Notes: generated by a model not told the origin, from the sequence alone. A stretch of 64,000 nucleotides of DNA from Kuschelorhynchus macadamiae (GCA_030620095.1 JAUTXW010000108.1:1604356-1668355); one strand, 5' to 3'; numbered from the stretch's first letter, positions 1 to 11,456 are shown. Numbers and translations: made by a program.

Positions 1-690
1 TTTAACGCTGTTCATCGTGTTAGGACATGTATCCACTAGAACTTTTCCTAGAAAGCGACGACCGAGAAAAACACTATGGAAATAGATCGTCGATTTATTC
101 GCATTTCTAAGGCAGACACTTACGAATCAGCATTTGATATTTGGAAATAAATTTTTGCTAAACATTCAAGGGAATTTAGTGTTGGAAGTGTTCGTAATCG
201 TTTGAACGAGGCATAACCTTTTTGCAGTGTACCAAGGAAGAAGTCTCACCTTTCTAAAGTGAATCGAAGGAGCCGTTTGAAATTTGTTAGAAATCACCTT
301 CCTTGGAACGTCCAACGGTTGTGATGGAAAACGTACCAAGGAAGAAGTCTCACCTTTCTAAAGTGAATCGAAGGAGCCGTTTGAAATTTGTTAGAAATCA
401 CCTTCCTTGGAACGTCCAACGGTTGTGATGGAAAACGTTTTGTTTGGCGTTGACCAAATAAAGAAATTGACCCGCGCTGAAATTTGGTGGTTGTTGTATC
501 ATGGTATCAGGCTGCTTTTCTTGGAATGGTGTTAGCCCTCTTTGTATAATAACTAGATCAGTATGAATACGTTAACATACTGGAAAATGTGATGCAACCA
601 TATGCAGAAGAAAATTTATCAGTACTTTGTAAAATCCAAAGCACTTTGAAAGTAATTGAAGCCAATGGATATCCAACTAAATACTAGGTA
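1..690 (+). pseudogene. Tc1-like (DD34E) transposase relic
   Basis: Reading forward with several frame changes gives recognisable Tc1 transposase pieces: an HTH-region segment (DRRFIRISKADTYESAF, from about 76), then RNRLNEA, then RKKSHLSKVNRRSRLKFVRNH (from about 234), then a GGG/W..G.FS-like core, and finally IEANGYPTKY near 655-688, which resembles the usual Tc1 C-terminus. Stops occur throughout, and the region between the core and the C-terminus (second D and E) appears deleted. A 104-bp piece is duplicated in tandem inside the gene. The 5' part lies outside the window. Clearly dead; family assignment rests on these short blocks. Confidence 0.75.
229..436 (+). repeat. 104-bp tandem duplication inside the Tc1 relic
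   Basis: The units 229-332 and 333-436 are nearly identical, each starting GTACCAAGGAAGAAG and ending GTGATGGAAAAC. The duplication lies in the coding part of the Tc1 relic and changes frame at the second unit, so it arose after or as part of gene decay. Confidence 0.9.
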
Positions 691-2356
691 CTCGATTGAG
701 TCAAAAACTTATAAGTTGTTAGAAAATGTTGATTCAGAAATAACTTTCCAATTAGTTTGGCTCTTAAAAATGTAATGTTCTTCGAATTTTAATGAATAAA
801 TTATTTTTGAAACTTAATAAGGTTATTTAATGCGATAATAATCGATAAAGACCCTAACATTAGCAACAATGATTATAATATTCGAAATATCTTAAACCAA
901 TTTTTTACTAGCAACGGTTCAGATTTTCGTAAGTTTAATCAAAGGCCCTTGCAACAGACAAATATGTCTGTTATTATTATGTCTAAAATAAGTTACATTA
1001 ATTTATTCTATTTTCTGAAAATTTAGGCACATATTACTTGATCTTGCTTAGATTTAATGTATTTTTTCGTTTATAGAGCAAAAATAGGGAAGATAATCAA
1101 AATTTACTAAAAAAAAAGTTTTCTTTGAGCTAGGGTGTTATGATTTCAGATCTAAACAATTTTTTTCAATAACATTAACTAATTAACTAACTTTTATCAA
1201 AAACAAATTTCTCTGAAATATAAAAAAATTCTTGCTGTTGCACATTTTATAAGCTTGGTCTTTAAGGGATCTGCAGCCCCATAGCGCCCCCCCCCCCTGA
1301 TTGCACCACTGCTGTTTTGATGTGTTGCTTGCGATGGCAGATCACGTTATGATTCAGCAAAATAAAGTGGTTAATATAAAATATATGGCAAAAGTTTTAT
1401 AATGGGAATACAAAACGAAATAATTTTAATTTCCTCCAATTTATGTCTTGAAATCTACTTATTTAAGTCCTCGACTGTTCCGGCTCGATCTTTTATACTC
1501 GAGCTCGTAAAGCGTATTGTTCTGCGGTCACATAAAGCACATATATCCTTTATTAATATCATTTCGCCCTTCTCTTATGGTGGTAATAACAAGCATAATT
1601 TCATTGATTGTCAAACGCAGAGAGACATCGGGACGCTTTTGTAAAGATTTCGAGATAGGAGGGCTATAACTGAGTTCCTTCGATATAAGAATAGTAGCTA
1701 GATACCTGTTTTCCCACGTATAGGAGAATATAGAAGAACACAAAATGTTTTTATGAGTTAAAAAGGATTATTGTTTTTGTAGTATGTTTGGAATATTAGT
1801 ATTTAGTAAAACTAAAAGCTTAGCTACAGTAAATGCTGATTTTCACTATGCCAATTCCTGGTATTGTGATAGCTGATTTATGACTTAAACCCAGCTCGTG
1901 ATTATTTGTTCTTAAAGAACCAGTTTTATCAACTTCAACCGTACCAAGAACATTAATCTTAATTTCTTCATTTATAATAAATCTGCCTTCCGCCTTTTGA
2001 TTTCCTTCTTGATGTCTAAAACGATTCTCGAGATATGGAAAATACTGATGGACTGGATGTTGCTGGTCGGGGTATCTCTGAGCATACAACTCATCAGCAT
2101 TCCTTAAATATTTATTAATAACATATCCACTTTTTCACTTTGAATATACATTATTTTGACTTTTGAAAACAAAAATAGTACTGAAAATCAAGAAAAATAA
2201 GGAAATCTTATGTCTATTCAGAAAGAATAGGTAAGTGCCACTGTCAAATCAAAAAATCCTACTTAATATCGAGCATGGCTATCCATGGCACACTTGATAA
2301 AAGTAAATAATTGATTATCGAGTATTTTTCTTAGTAATATTTAATTTATTATTTAA

Positions 2357-2419
<63 letters not shown>

Positions 2420-3155
2420 CATCTTTTTGTAAATTGACTAATTTGTCTTTGACATTTATTAAGACATTGCTTGTTTAACTAAATTTAAGAGAGGAAAAGT
2501 GTTTAGGCAGTAAAATATCCCAAGATACCGTATGTCCTTCAATTTGTTACTTAGTTTATTGTTAACTTTCTGGTTTTTTATTAAAACCCCGTATCTTCCA
2601 ATATGGTTACCTATCAAACATAAAAAACCAAAAATCCTTTCGGTATGTTTAATCAATGATCTTAACACCATTTCACGGCACATCATCAGATATACAAAAT
2701 AAATTTGTAAATAAGTTTAATTTTTCCGAAACCTTATGGTCACACAAGACACATATTTTTTGGTGCTAAAGAAAGATTTCTAAGTAAATGAGAAAATTCT
2801 GGTATGCCAGTTAATTTTATCAATAAAATAAGAGAAAATAAATAACCGCATTGAGACTTTAAAAAAATAGAGAAAAACTGCTAAAAGTTCTCAAAATGAA
2901 CTTTTTAAGTCTAATTTAATTCTGAAAGTATTCCAAGATTTATTGTGCAGTATTGTTACTTATGACCAGCAGTGTATTTCATATTAGCATTTCTCTTTTT
3001 TTAATTATTATTTATCGATTAAAAGAACGTAAATGTTTCCACCTTCGGATTTTTTAAAACATTCAAATGTATCCTCTTCAAGATACCCCTTTTTCGAAAT
3101 TAGAGCAAGCCTAATACATATACACTTACATACTACATGACTCTTAACCACATTA
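691..3155. other. AT-rich stretch, no gene recognised
   Basis: No open frame here resembles a protein I know; the short open frames overlap on opposite strands and look like chance. It holds a 13-base C tract (about 1285-1300) and a (TA)n tract at 2363-2417. It could hide decayed non-coding repeat ends. Confidence 0.5.
2363..2417. repeat. (TA)n microsatellite
   Basis: About 27 uninterrupted TA units, with no transposon end recognised beside it, unlike most other (TA)n tracts in the window. Confidence 0.95.
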
Positions 3156-3310
3156 CAGAGCCGTAGCCCGAACTAAATTTTTGACAGGGCCCATTTTCTT
3201 TGTGCTATGACTGATTTTTCATATTTTTTCCAATATACACATTTTAATGTGTAAGAAAACTTTTTAATAGGGCTCAGCCCTGACCAGCCCCTCCTCTAGC
3301 TACGGCCCTG
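3156..3310. mobile_element. Non-autonomous hAT MITE, 155 bp
   Basis: The left end is CAGAGCCGTAGC and the right end GCTACGGCCCTG, inverted copies with one mismatch. Flanking 8-bp duplications are CCACATTA (3148-3155) and TCACATTA (3311-3318), 7 of 8 identical. An 8-bp duplication and a CAG...CTG terminus are the hAT signature. There is no coding capacity. Its CAGGGCCGT-type end resembles hAT A at 22087, so a hAT A-like transposase may have moved it; that link is inference. Confidence 0.8.
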
Positions 3311-3318
3311 TCACATTA

Positions 3319-3994
3319 CCTTCTTTTGCATGCGCAGTTAGGAAAAAATGTTGGTTATTTAAAATATGATCAGGATAACTAAAAAATATATTCACAAAAA
3401 ATTCGATCTACAAAAGAAACTCACTATTACTAATTTCAATAGCTCGATACTAAATTAATATTAACCTCCATATAAATTATATACTTCTAGTGTGCTAAAG
3501 TATGATTTAACAGTCTCCTTATTAAGAGATAAACGTTTAAGGCTGCTTAAATATCCTCTTGTTTTTGTCACTAACACTCCATTTGAAGTAAACTGGAAAA
3601 CTCCGTAGGAGGCTGGTTTCTAAATTCCTTCAATATTTCAAGTGCGAATAACGGCAGTTTGCAAAATATTTCCAATCCCAAAATTAAATTAGAAAAATGT
3701 TCTCATTATCTCATTCCCATTTGGCGCATTAATAGGTATTTATGATTTTCAGGTTTACCACCTAATCACTATATGTTCGGACGATGTACGAAACGTTAAA
3801 AAACATATTTATGTTTCATTTAAACTCTTTTTTGTCTTCCTGATTAAAAAATCGAGTCACACACTAGTTTTATTCTTTACCTACGGCTGTAAGTGAATGC
3901 CAAAATATGATAAATCGTAGTCTTTAAAGAATTTAAAACATAGGAGCCTAAATGAAGTCTGATTTTTATAAATACCTTTTTTACTTTCCTTATA
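3319..3994. other. Non-coding stretch, nothing recognised
   Basis: AT-rich, no convincing open frame or repeat end seen. Confidence 0.4.
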
Positions 3995-4480
3995 AAAGGG
4001 AATTATTTTAATCGTAAAAAAATCACCCTCCGAGATTTTTCCGTCGGTCTGTCTGTCTGTCTGTCGATTTGTCGGTCTGTCTGTTCGCGGCAAAGCTAAA
4101 AAACTACTTACCGATTGATTTAAAATTTTGGTCAAAAACTAAGGGTCATATGGAGATGACCTGGTAACATTTTGGTAAAAATGTAATATGGCAAAACGAA
4201 ATGGCGGCCTAGTGAATTAAGAAAGTTTTTATTCACTTTACCTCAAATTTTGCAATAAACTAAAGTATTACATAACATGTTAAAAAAATGAAGGTAAAAA
4301 AATCTTCTTTCCAATTGACTGTAAATTTTGGAGAAAAATTAAATATATAAGGATAAACTGGTACGAATTCAACATGACGTAACAAAATTGCAATACGTGC
4401 CATAGGTAGAAACTGGTAGAATATCGGTAGGGATTTAATATATTGAAACAAAATGGGGTCCAATAAAAATGTTTGATAAG
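3995..4480. repeat. Dispersed repeat family, copy 1 left part
   Basis: The stretch contains a GTCTGTCTGTCTGTC run, then CTGTTCGCGGCAAAGCTAA, AAGGGTCATATGGAGATGAC and ATGGCGGCCTAGTGAA. These blocks recur at 31488-31840, and its 4310-4480 part recurs at 43880-44055. The right part of this copy lies at 8049-8192, on the other side of the PLE1 insertion. No coding potential is visible; it is probably an old non-autonomous transposon. Confidence 0.75.
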
Positions 4481-4571
4481 ACAGTATATATGTAGAACGG
4501 AAGCTTTCACGGCTTTGGTCAATTAAGAAATCGTGGTTCTTGGGATTAGACCATGTCAAATTGGAATTACT

Positions 4572-4614
4572 ATCCGACGTTTCGTCTTCGATTGCACGAG
4601 GCATCTTCAGGGAT
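4572..4614 (-). ncRNA. Hammerhead-ribozyme-like motif, PLE1 minus arm
   Basis: On the minus strand: ATCC (stem I), CTGAAGA (matches the CUGANGA core box), a 20-nt stem II region, GAAA (core box 2), CGTC with the potential cleavage triplet GTC, then GGAT pairing with ATCC. Stem II pairs weakly in this copy. Hammerheads are known in PLE terminal regions; the self-complementary ACGT next to GAAA would allow stem III only between two molecules. Activity is not shown. Confidence 0.55.
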
Positions 4615-4681
4615 TTTTACTCCACGAGATATGAATTTAGGCGAGCTTTTATACCCGTGCTCACCGAACCGTGACCCTGTG

Positions 4682-5197
4682 TTAAGATCGGTTTCCACGT
4701 GTGATGTAGACCGTAACCCGTATCTCTATTGAAATTTTTTGTATGTTTAAATATTTCAACAGATTCTCTTTTCTTTTATAAAAACCTGGAACCGATGCTA
4801 GAACCTTGGTTTCCTTTACATTTATGAAATGGCCAGTATTATGCTGGTATTCAGCTACAGCAGATTGAACAATTTGTTTCTTTTTAATACATCGTTCATG
4901 TTCCTTAAGTCTAGTTGATATTGAGCGTCCTGTTTCTCCCACATACACTTCTCCACAGGAGCAAGGAATTTTATACACTCCTTCTGTTTGGAAAGGTACA
5001 AGATCTTTCGGGGATCGCAAGCATTGTCCCATCTTCTTATGTGTATTGAAGATTGTACGTATGTTAGACCGCCGAAGAAATCGTCCTATTTTGTCTGTAG
5101 TGCCGTGTACGTAGGGAAGAACAACACTACCTAATGGTGGCTCTTTATCATTCTCCTTTAGCGGAGTTGGTTTACTATGTCTTTTAATTGAGCGCAT
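4682..5197 (-). pseudogene. PLE1 GIY-YIG endonuclease domain
   Basis: This is the C-terminal part of a Penelope-type polyprotein, which in the family nicks target DNA for integration. A 171-aa open frame carries GVYKIPCSCGEVYVGET (GIY...YIG core, about residues 74-90) followed by GRSISTRLKEHERC, the Arg/His helix of the family. It follows the RT segment at 5459-6193 on the same strand but in another frame, with stops between, so the polyprotein is broken. The first Met is not a true start. The closest copy is the right arm at 7301-7800. Confidence 0.85.
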
Positions 5198-5458
5198 AAT
5201 ATCTTCAGTGCAATAGCCATTCCCTCTGAGAGCTTCGGACAGTTTCGATGTTTCCGATGTTAAAGAATCTTGATCAGAAATCGAAATAGCTCTGAATACT
5301 AGTGAGTTAATAACCGATTTCTTTTGTGCTGGATGGTGATGAGAATTTGCGTTTAAGTATCTATTTGTATGCGTCGGTTTTCTATGCAGAGAATGTCCTA
5401 ATGTACCATTTTCCTTCCTTTGAACACTACATCTAGAAAGGGAATTTTTCCATTAGAT

Positions 5459-6440
5459 TCAATTCCATCGTGAATTTGATATTATGATGTTGCTGATAAG
5501 ATGGTCCCGAAATATGAGGAGATTATCCTGTCCACGAGGCCAAACAACAAAAGTATCATCTACATATCTAAACCAGTGCTTCGGTTTTAGTGGAGCGGAT
5601 GTTAGAGCAATATCCTCAAAGGCTTCCATAAAGATATTCGCTACCACAGGTGATAGAGGAGATCCCATAGCTGCCCCTGAAGTTTGCTCATAAAAAGTTC
5701 CTCGAAAAATAAAATAAATAGATGTAAGACAAGCTTCCACTAGGTCTATTAAGTTCTTATCAAGATTATTGTTATCCAGTATGTCTGATATAATGGAAAT
5801 TAAATCGTTGACAGGAACATTTGTATAAAGTGATTCTACATCTAAACTGACCAAAATATCTTCGGGATCCAATTGGATGGTCTTGAGTTTTTCCACGAAA
5901 TGTGCAGAGTTTTTAATAAAAGAATCTGTTTTTCCAGTAAATGGATTAAGGAAATTTGAAAGATATTTACCTAGTTTGTATGTGTGCGAGTCTATTGCAC
6001 TGACGATCGGTCGAAGCGGTACTTTGTCCTTGTGTATCTTCGGTAGACCGTAGAATCTGGGAGTCTTATAAGTGTTGTTGTCCAAAAGTTGAGTAACCTT
6101 TTCCACATATTCTGTTCTGTTCATGACGACTGTGGCGTTGCCTTTATCTGCTGGAAGTACCAGAATGTTTGCGTCTTCATTTAAGGTCTTCATTGCTGTT
6201 TTTTCGGCTGCGGAGAGGTTCGATTTCGGTGGGTTTGAGTTTTTAATGATCTACGCTGTCTCATATCTGATTTCATCGGCTTGTTCCACTGGTAATCTTC
6301 TGATTGCTGCATCAGCAGAAGATACTATGTCTTCTGCGGGAATGATACTCGGCGCTATTGCGAAGTTTTGGCCCTTGGAAAGGACGGAAAGTTCCAATTT
6401 GATCAATACATCCAGTCTACCACCACCAACGAAAAAAATT
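5459..6440 (-). pseudogene. PLE1 reverse transcriptase, 5' truncated
   Basis: Penelope-type RT copies element RNA at the target. The main open frame 5459-6193 (244 aa) shows ADKGNATVVMNR, FYGLPKIHK, PLRPIVSA, SLDVESLYTNVPV, GAAMGSPLSPVVANIFME and the catalytic FRYVDDTFVVW, in PLE order. Upstream in the same direction (6251 to about 6440) is the N-terminal segment LSKGQNFAIAP...ADEIRYETA, separated by a stop. Downstream a frameshift near 5465 leads to KFPFLDV. Sequence above about 6455 belongs to the opposite arm, so the N-terminus is missing. Dead copy with a complete-looking catalytic core. Confidence 0.88.
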
Positions 6441-6462
6441 ACTAAAACCAAGCAGCTCCAAG

Positions 6463-7095
6463 ACTCCCAGGTTCTACGGTCTTCCGAAGATACACAAGGA
6501 CAACGTACCACTTCGACCAATCGTCAGTGCAATAGACTCGCCCACATACAAACTAGGTAAAAATCTTTAAAATTTTCTTAATCGATTTACTGGAAAAACA
6601 GATTCTTTTATTAAAAACTCTGCACATTTCGTAGAAAAACTCAAGACCATCCAGTTGGATCCCGAAGATATTTTGGTCAGTTTCGATGTAGAATCACTTT
6701 ACACAAATGTTCCTGTCAACGACTCAATTTTCATTATATCAGACATACTGGATAACAATAATCTTGATAAGAACTTAATAGACCTAGTGGAAGTTTGACT
6801 TACATCTACTTATTTCATTTTTCAAGGAACTTTTTATGAGCAAACTTCAGGGGCAGCTATGGGATCTCCTGTATCACCTGTGGTAGCGAATATCTTTATG
6901 GAAGTCTTTGAGGATATTGCTCTAACATCCTCTCCACTAAAACCCGAGCACTGGTTTAGATATGTAGATGATACTTTTGTTGTTTGGCCTCATGGACAGG
7001 ATAATCTCCTTATATTTCTGGACCACCTTAATCAGCAACATCATAATATCAAATTCACGATGGAATTGAATCCAATGGAACAATTCCCTTTCTAG
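6463..7095 (+). pseudogene. PLE1 reverse transcriptase, second arm
   Basis: Begins within the FYGLPKIHK segment (PRFYGLPKIHKDNVPLRP) and continues through LVSFDVESLYTNVPV, GAAMGSPVSPVVANIFME (from about 6850) and FRYVDDTFVVW (from about 6955). There is a stop near 6570 and a TGA near 6797. The open part from 6859 ends with MELNPMEQFPF. It is 5' truncated deeper than the opposite arm. Confidence 0.85.
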
Positions 7096-7300
7096 GTGTA
7101 TGTGTTCAAAGGAAGGAAAATGGTACATTAGGACATTCTGTGTATAGAAAACCGACGCATACAAATAGATACTTAAACGTAAATTCTCATCACCATCCAG
7201 CACAAAAGAAATCGGTTATTAACTCACTAGTATTCAGAGCTATTTCGATTTCTGATCAGAATTCTTTAACATCGGAAACATCGAAACTGACCTAAGCTCT

Positions 7301-7800
7301 CAGAGGGAATGACTATTGCACTGAAGATATTACGCGTTCAATTAAAAGACGTAGTAAACCAACTCCGCCAAAGGAGAATGATAAAGAGCCACCATTAGGT
7401 AGTGTTGTTCTTTCCTACGTACATGGCACTACAGACAAAATAGGACGATTACTTCGGCGGTCTAACATACGTACAATCTTCTATACACATAAGAAGATTG
7501 GATAATGCTTGCGATCCCCGAAAGATCTTGTACCTTTCCAAACAGAAGGAGTATATAAAATTCCTTGCTCCTGTGGAGAAGTGCATGTGGGAGAAACGAG
7601 ACGCTCAATATCAACTAGACTTAAGGAACATGAACGATGTATTAAAAAGAAACAAATTGTTCAATCTGCTGTAGCTGAACACCAGCATAACACTTGGCCA
7701 TTTCGTAAATGTAAAGGAAACCAAGGTTCTAGCATCGGTTCCAGGTTTTTATAAACGAAAAGTTAGAGAATTTATTGAAATATTTAAACGTACAAAAAAT
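7301..7800 (+). pseudogene. PLE1 GIY-YIG domain, second arm
   Basis: In the frame open from about 7509, the stretch GVYKIPCSCGEVHVGET then RRSISTRLKEHERC is the GIY-YIG core, with Tyr-to-His at the second motif (YVG to HVG). The frame is lost near 7700 (HNTWPFRK against HNTGHFIN in the other arm). Upstream sequence 7301-7500 matches the linker of the minus arm with stops. Confidence 0.8.
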
Positions 7801-7945
7801 TTCAATAGAGATACGGGCTACGGTCTACATCACACGTGGAAATCGATCTTAACACAGGGTCACGGTTCGGCGAGCACAAGTCGGGTATAAGAGCCCGCCT
7901 AAATCTCTTCGAGCTCAGTCAGTGTTTAGATCTCGTGGAGTAAAG

Positions 7946-7988
7946 ATCCCTGAAGATGTCTCGTGCAATCGAAGGCGAAACGTCGAAT
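7946..7988 (+). ncRNA. Hammerhead-ribozyme-like motif, PLE1 plus arm
   Basis: ATCC (7946-7949), CTGAAGA (7950-7956), stem II with GTCT/AGGC pairing, GAAA (7977-7980), CGTC (7981-7984), then GAAT, which pairs with ATCC except at one position. Same layout as the minus arm at 4572-4614. Core boxes are intact; stem I has one mismatch. Confidence 0.5.
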
Positions 7989-8048
7989 AGTAATTCCAAT
8001 TTGACACGGTCTAATCCCAAGAACCATGATTTCTTAACAGTATATATG

Positions 8049-8192
8049 TGTTCCTAATTAACTATGTACTAAACAAATTTCTAATAAAAGGAAACCTTTA
8101 CACACAACACTATTTCTAATAAAAGGAAATATTCATAATGAGGGTTATTCCAGGTAAAGGAAATTTAGAGATTTTTATTATTTAACAATAGA
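8049..8192. repeat. Dispersed repeat family, copy 1 right part
   Basis: Contains two TTTCTAATAAAAGGAAA blocks and CAGGTAAAGGAAATTTA. The same blocks follow the mariner insertion at 46500-46565, showing that this is the continuation of 3995-4480. Confidence 0.75.
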
Positions 8193-8194
8193 AT

Positions 8195-10147
8195 TTTATT
8201 TATTTATTTATTTATTTACGGATATACCATTTTACATAAGAAATAATAAACAGTAAAGCATTGCGTTAATTAATTACTAAAACTAATTACAATAAGAAAT
8301 ACTACCACAAAAATTCTAATTATTAATGACATTTAAGAATATAATAATCTCTACGTCTATGATGTCAGACGTCTCACGGCACTTTTAAAGGTACTAACTG
8401 AGCCATGGATTGGCAGATTATACTTATTAAAATTACGTTGCATTCTATTAATTGGGCTATGCAAGCCATAATTTCGGGTGACGTTTTCTGTGTAAAATAA
8501 AAAATTGGAACGGGTTCGATGTAGGGCATGTAAAGATATTTTACTTAGTAAATAAGAACAGTCAACATGCCCATTAATTAATTTGAACAAAAAACACATA
8601 TCGGCCTGCAACCTCCTGCCCTGAAGTGAACACATACCCAAAATACTAAGAACACGGTTGTAATTTGAATGAATATCAATTTGGGGTATTCCCAGCATAA
8701 AACTACATATTCGTAAAAATTTTTTTTGAACATTTTCTATTTGATTGATATGAATCTCATAAAAAGGAGACCACACCGGACTTGCATATTCCAGAATCGA
8801 TCTTAAGTACGAACAATACAATAATTTCATGACATGACATGAGAAATCAGTACTAAATCTAGAAATATAACCCAAAGACCTAGATGCTCGCTGTATCACA
8901 CTCATGATATGGTCATTAAAAGTTAATCTACAATCAAACAAAACACCAACCTCATGAACTCTTTCAAGTGTAGTGCCATTTATGATGTAATCAAATTGAA
9001 TAGAATTACGTGATTTTGAGAAGGTAATGCATGAACATTTATTTGTATTTAAACTTAAACCATTTAAATTCGACCAGTGAACAAATAAGGTCACCTCTGA
9101 CTGCAAACATTGGCAATCCAGAGAAGTAGATGTGTATTTAAATATTTTAAGGTCGTCAGCATACATAAGAAAAGAACTATGTGGTAAAAAGAATCTTAAA
9201 TCGTTAACAAACAAAATAAATAATATGGGTCCACAATGGGAGCCTTGCGGGACGCCTGACGGTACTAAAATTTGATTTGATATAAAATTATTAATTCTAA
9301 TACTTTGCGTCCGCCCAGTTAAAAAACTACTTAGCCATCTAAGAATGTGATCACCTAGCCCTAGTGCCTTAAGTTTAGCCAGTAATAGACCATGATTCAC
9401 CCTATCGGACGCCTTCGAGAAATCGGTATAAATAACATCAACTTGATATCCCCTCTCGAAAGCGTTCAGCAAGTGGTTCACATAAGTTAATAGATTAGCT
9501 AGGGTAGACCGCAGCAGGCTGAAAACCAAATTGTTCATCCATAATTACATTTACAGCGCCAAGACAGCGAAGAAGACACCAATGAATCAAACAACTTTGG
9601 AATGGTTGACTGGATACAGATGCCTCTGTAATTTATAACGTCGCTGTGATTACCAGATTTAAAAATAGGAGTAATGTATGAATGCTTCCAGAATTCAGGA
9701 AATACTCCAGAATTCAGCGAAAGATTAAAAAGAAAGTGTAGTGGTTTACTTAATGTGCAGACACATTTATTTAACAAGATAGGGGGTACCCCATCGGGAC
9801 CAGAGGATGTTTTCGGATTAGATGATATTATTTTATGAAATATGTCAATTAAATCTATCTTTACTTCATTTAAATTAAGTACCTGAGAAAGGGTAGGATA
9901 GTATTCAGGTATTTCATAAGAGGCATCTGTATACACGGTTGAGAAATAATCGGCAAATAAATTTGCCGTTTCTTCACCATTATTGCTTGCTCTGTTATCA
10001 AAGTACATACAGTTTGGATATCCGTTTGATTGTTTAAAATTATTAACATGTTTCCAGAATTCATTTGGGTTATTAATTAAATTTGATTCCATTCTGTGCA
10101 CGTAAGATTGATAACACTCCTCTCTAAGCCGCGAAAACAGCACATTT
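8195..10147 (-). mobile_element. Jockey-superfamily LINE, 5' truncated
   Basis: The minus-strand coding region of an RT ends near 8357. It is followed by about 160 bp of 3' UTR and an (AAAT)n tail (seen as TTTATTTATTTATTTA at about 8192-8216). The 5' edge near 10147 cuts into the RT N-terminal linker, so the endonuclease domain is absent. 5' truncation is normal for LINE insertions by target-primed reverse transcription. Confidence 0.8.
8357..10143 (-). pseudogene. LINE reverse transcriptase (jockey-like)
   Basis: Two open frames in series, 10143-9535 (202 aa) then 9538-8357 (393 aa), belong to one RT joined by a frameshift near 9540-9600. The first holds FWKHVNNFKQSNG and SSGPDGVPPILL (fingers). 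The second holds DFSKASDRVNH (motif A region), GVPQGSHCGPILFILFVNDL, the catalytic YADDLKIF, LNTNKC and YASPVWSPF (thumb). The C-terminal NRMQRNFNKYN is typical of jockey-like elements. The RT core residues are present; the protein is broken by the frameshift and 5' truncation. Confidence 0.85.
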
Positions 10148-10149
10148 TT

Positions 10150-11150
10150 GGGGACTGTTTTAAAATTTTATGATAAATTGCCATTTCTCAGTATAAAAGG
10201 TATATAAGCAATCCTATACTATCAATCCGAAAAAGAAACACGATCACTAATTTGCATTAATAATTAATGCATATAAATACGAAAACGTTCAGCGTCTTTT
10301 ATTTCGGCATAACTTGAATCCCGAATAACTTTATATCGCGATCCTTGATTAAATAATCCGCATTTCTCTTTTGTTGGCTGACCAAAAATTTATTACCCTG
10401 TTTTTTAGAAAGCTAACATAATTTTTAAGTGTATGCCCGCCGCCTCTTTACAGTTTTTTATTACGGATATTTGGGGTACGGCACGGTGTAAGTTTACAAG
10501 GAATTAAAATTGTCGACATTTTTATTGTGTGGCGTCCTTCTTTATTACATTCGGGTTTTATTGTTAAATATTATTTTCGTGTACGCAGATCAAAATAATT
10601 TAATTTTAAATATAAAACGCAAAGAAGTGGTTTATAGAGTTAGAAATGAGGCATAAGAATTTGTGATCCCATGGTCATACCAACTTTACATTAAATAAGC
10701 TGACCATTCGTCCTGTATTTTACAGGGTTGTCCTTTCTTTCTTTTTATCTGCTATCCTGCATTGTGAGCGTACTGTAAAACGTCCTGTATTTTGTTCTTT
10801 ATGATAAAATATTGGTGTGGTATTGTTTTTATCGCTTTAAATCTCGAGGTAGCCAAATGTGTTTTGGTTGCGGCGTACCGACGTTGCCAAATGATTTGTT
10901 TGATTACAGCACAGATTAAAATAATGTGAAAATAAATACTAAAAATCTAAAGCCTTTGGCCTTGGCTGAGCAGGTCAGAGACCTTCAGCGGAGCTTAAAT
11001 CAAACATAACTGAAGAACATAGATCCACCACACACCACCGCCTACCCCATTTCTTTGTCTTACCATGCTCCACTCCACGTATCTGACTTAAATTTGTTGA
11101 CAATCAGGTTTCCCTTTTCTCTTCTTCTATTACTGTAATAGAAGCAGATA
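10150..11150. other. Non-coding stretch
   Basis: AT-rich; no protein similarity seen. Two nearby blocks contain CGTCCTGTATTTT (about 10709 and 10779), perhaps a small decayed repeat. Confidence 0.4.
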
Positions 11151-11154
11151 AAGA

Positions 11155-11448
11155 TACAGTTCTAGAAGTTGCTAATGAGATTGATAATTTAAAAATTAAA
11201 TTGAAAAGGGAAAACAACACATTTTTCCTATAAGTTTTAAAAAATGATTTGGAATTGGAATAAAATGAAGGAATGTCAAAATGTATTACATAAATACTTA
11301 TGACTACCTGGATAAGTTGTCTGTTCATTTTTCACCTTTTAAAGGCTTAAAGTAAGTTATGATAAATAAAGAAATCGGTAAAGAGTGAGTCTATTAATGA
11401 AAATGAGCTTTTTGATGAAGTAAGTTACCTTCAGCAAATTTTGTCCAA

Positions 11449-11456
<8 letters not shown>
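11155..11456. repeat. Dispersed repeat, copy also at 30258-30530
   Basis: Shared blocks in order include AGTTCTAGAAGTTGCTAA, GGGAAAACAACACATTTTT, AAGTTGTCTGTTCATTTTT, AATGAAAATGAGCTTTTTG and ACCTTCAGCAA. This copy ends in a (TA)n tract with a PLE2 end beyond it. Identity is high over about 280 bp with small indels. No coding function visible. Confidence 0.8.

Larger units (their letters stand above)
4493..8036. mobile_element. Penelope-like element family 1, inverted head-to-head pair
   Basis: The left arm (4493 to about 6455) reads on the minus strand and the right arm (about 6456-8036) on the plus strand. Both 3' ends face outward and both 5' truncations meet near 6455-6462. The pair is flanked by a perfect 12-bp duplication, ACAGTATATATG, at 4481-4492 and 8037-8048, so it behaves as one insertion unit. 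The two arms share the RT, GIY-YIG and 3' ribozyme-like regions but differ by many substitutions and stops. It sits inside a dispersed repeat that resumes at 8049. Confidence 0.88.

Noticed and set aside
1285..1300. C-rich tract as a transposon terminus
   Set aside because: No inverted partner or target duplication found.
1402..2686. Several 60-90 codon open frames on both strands
   Set aside because: They overlap on opposite strands, have no recognisable motif, and their lengths are expected by chance.
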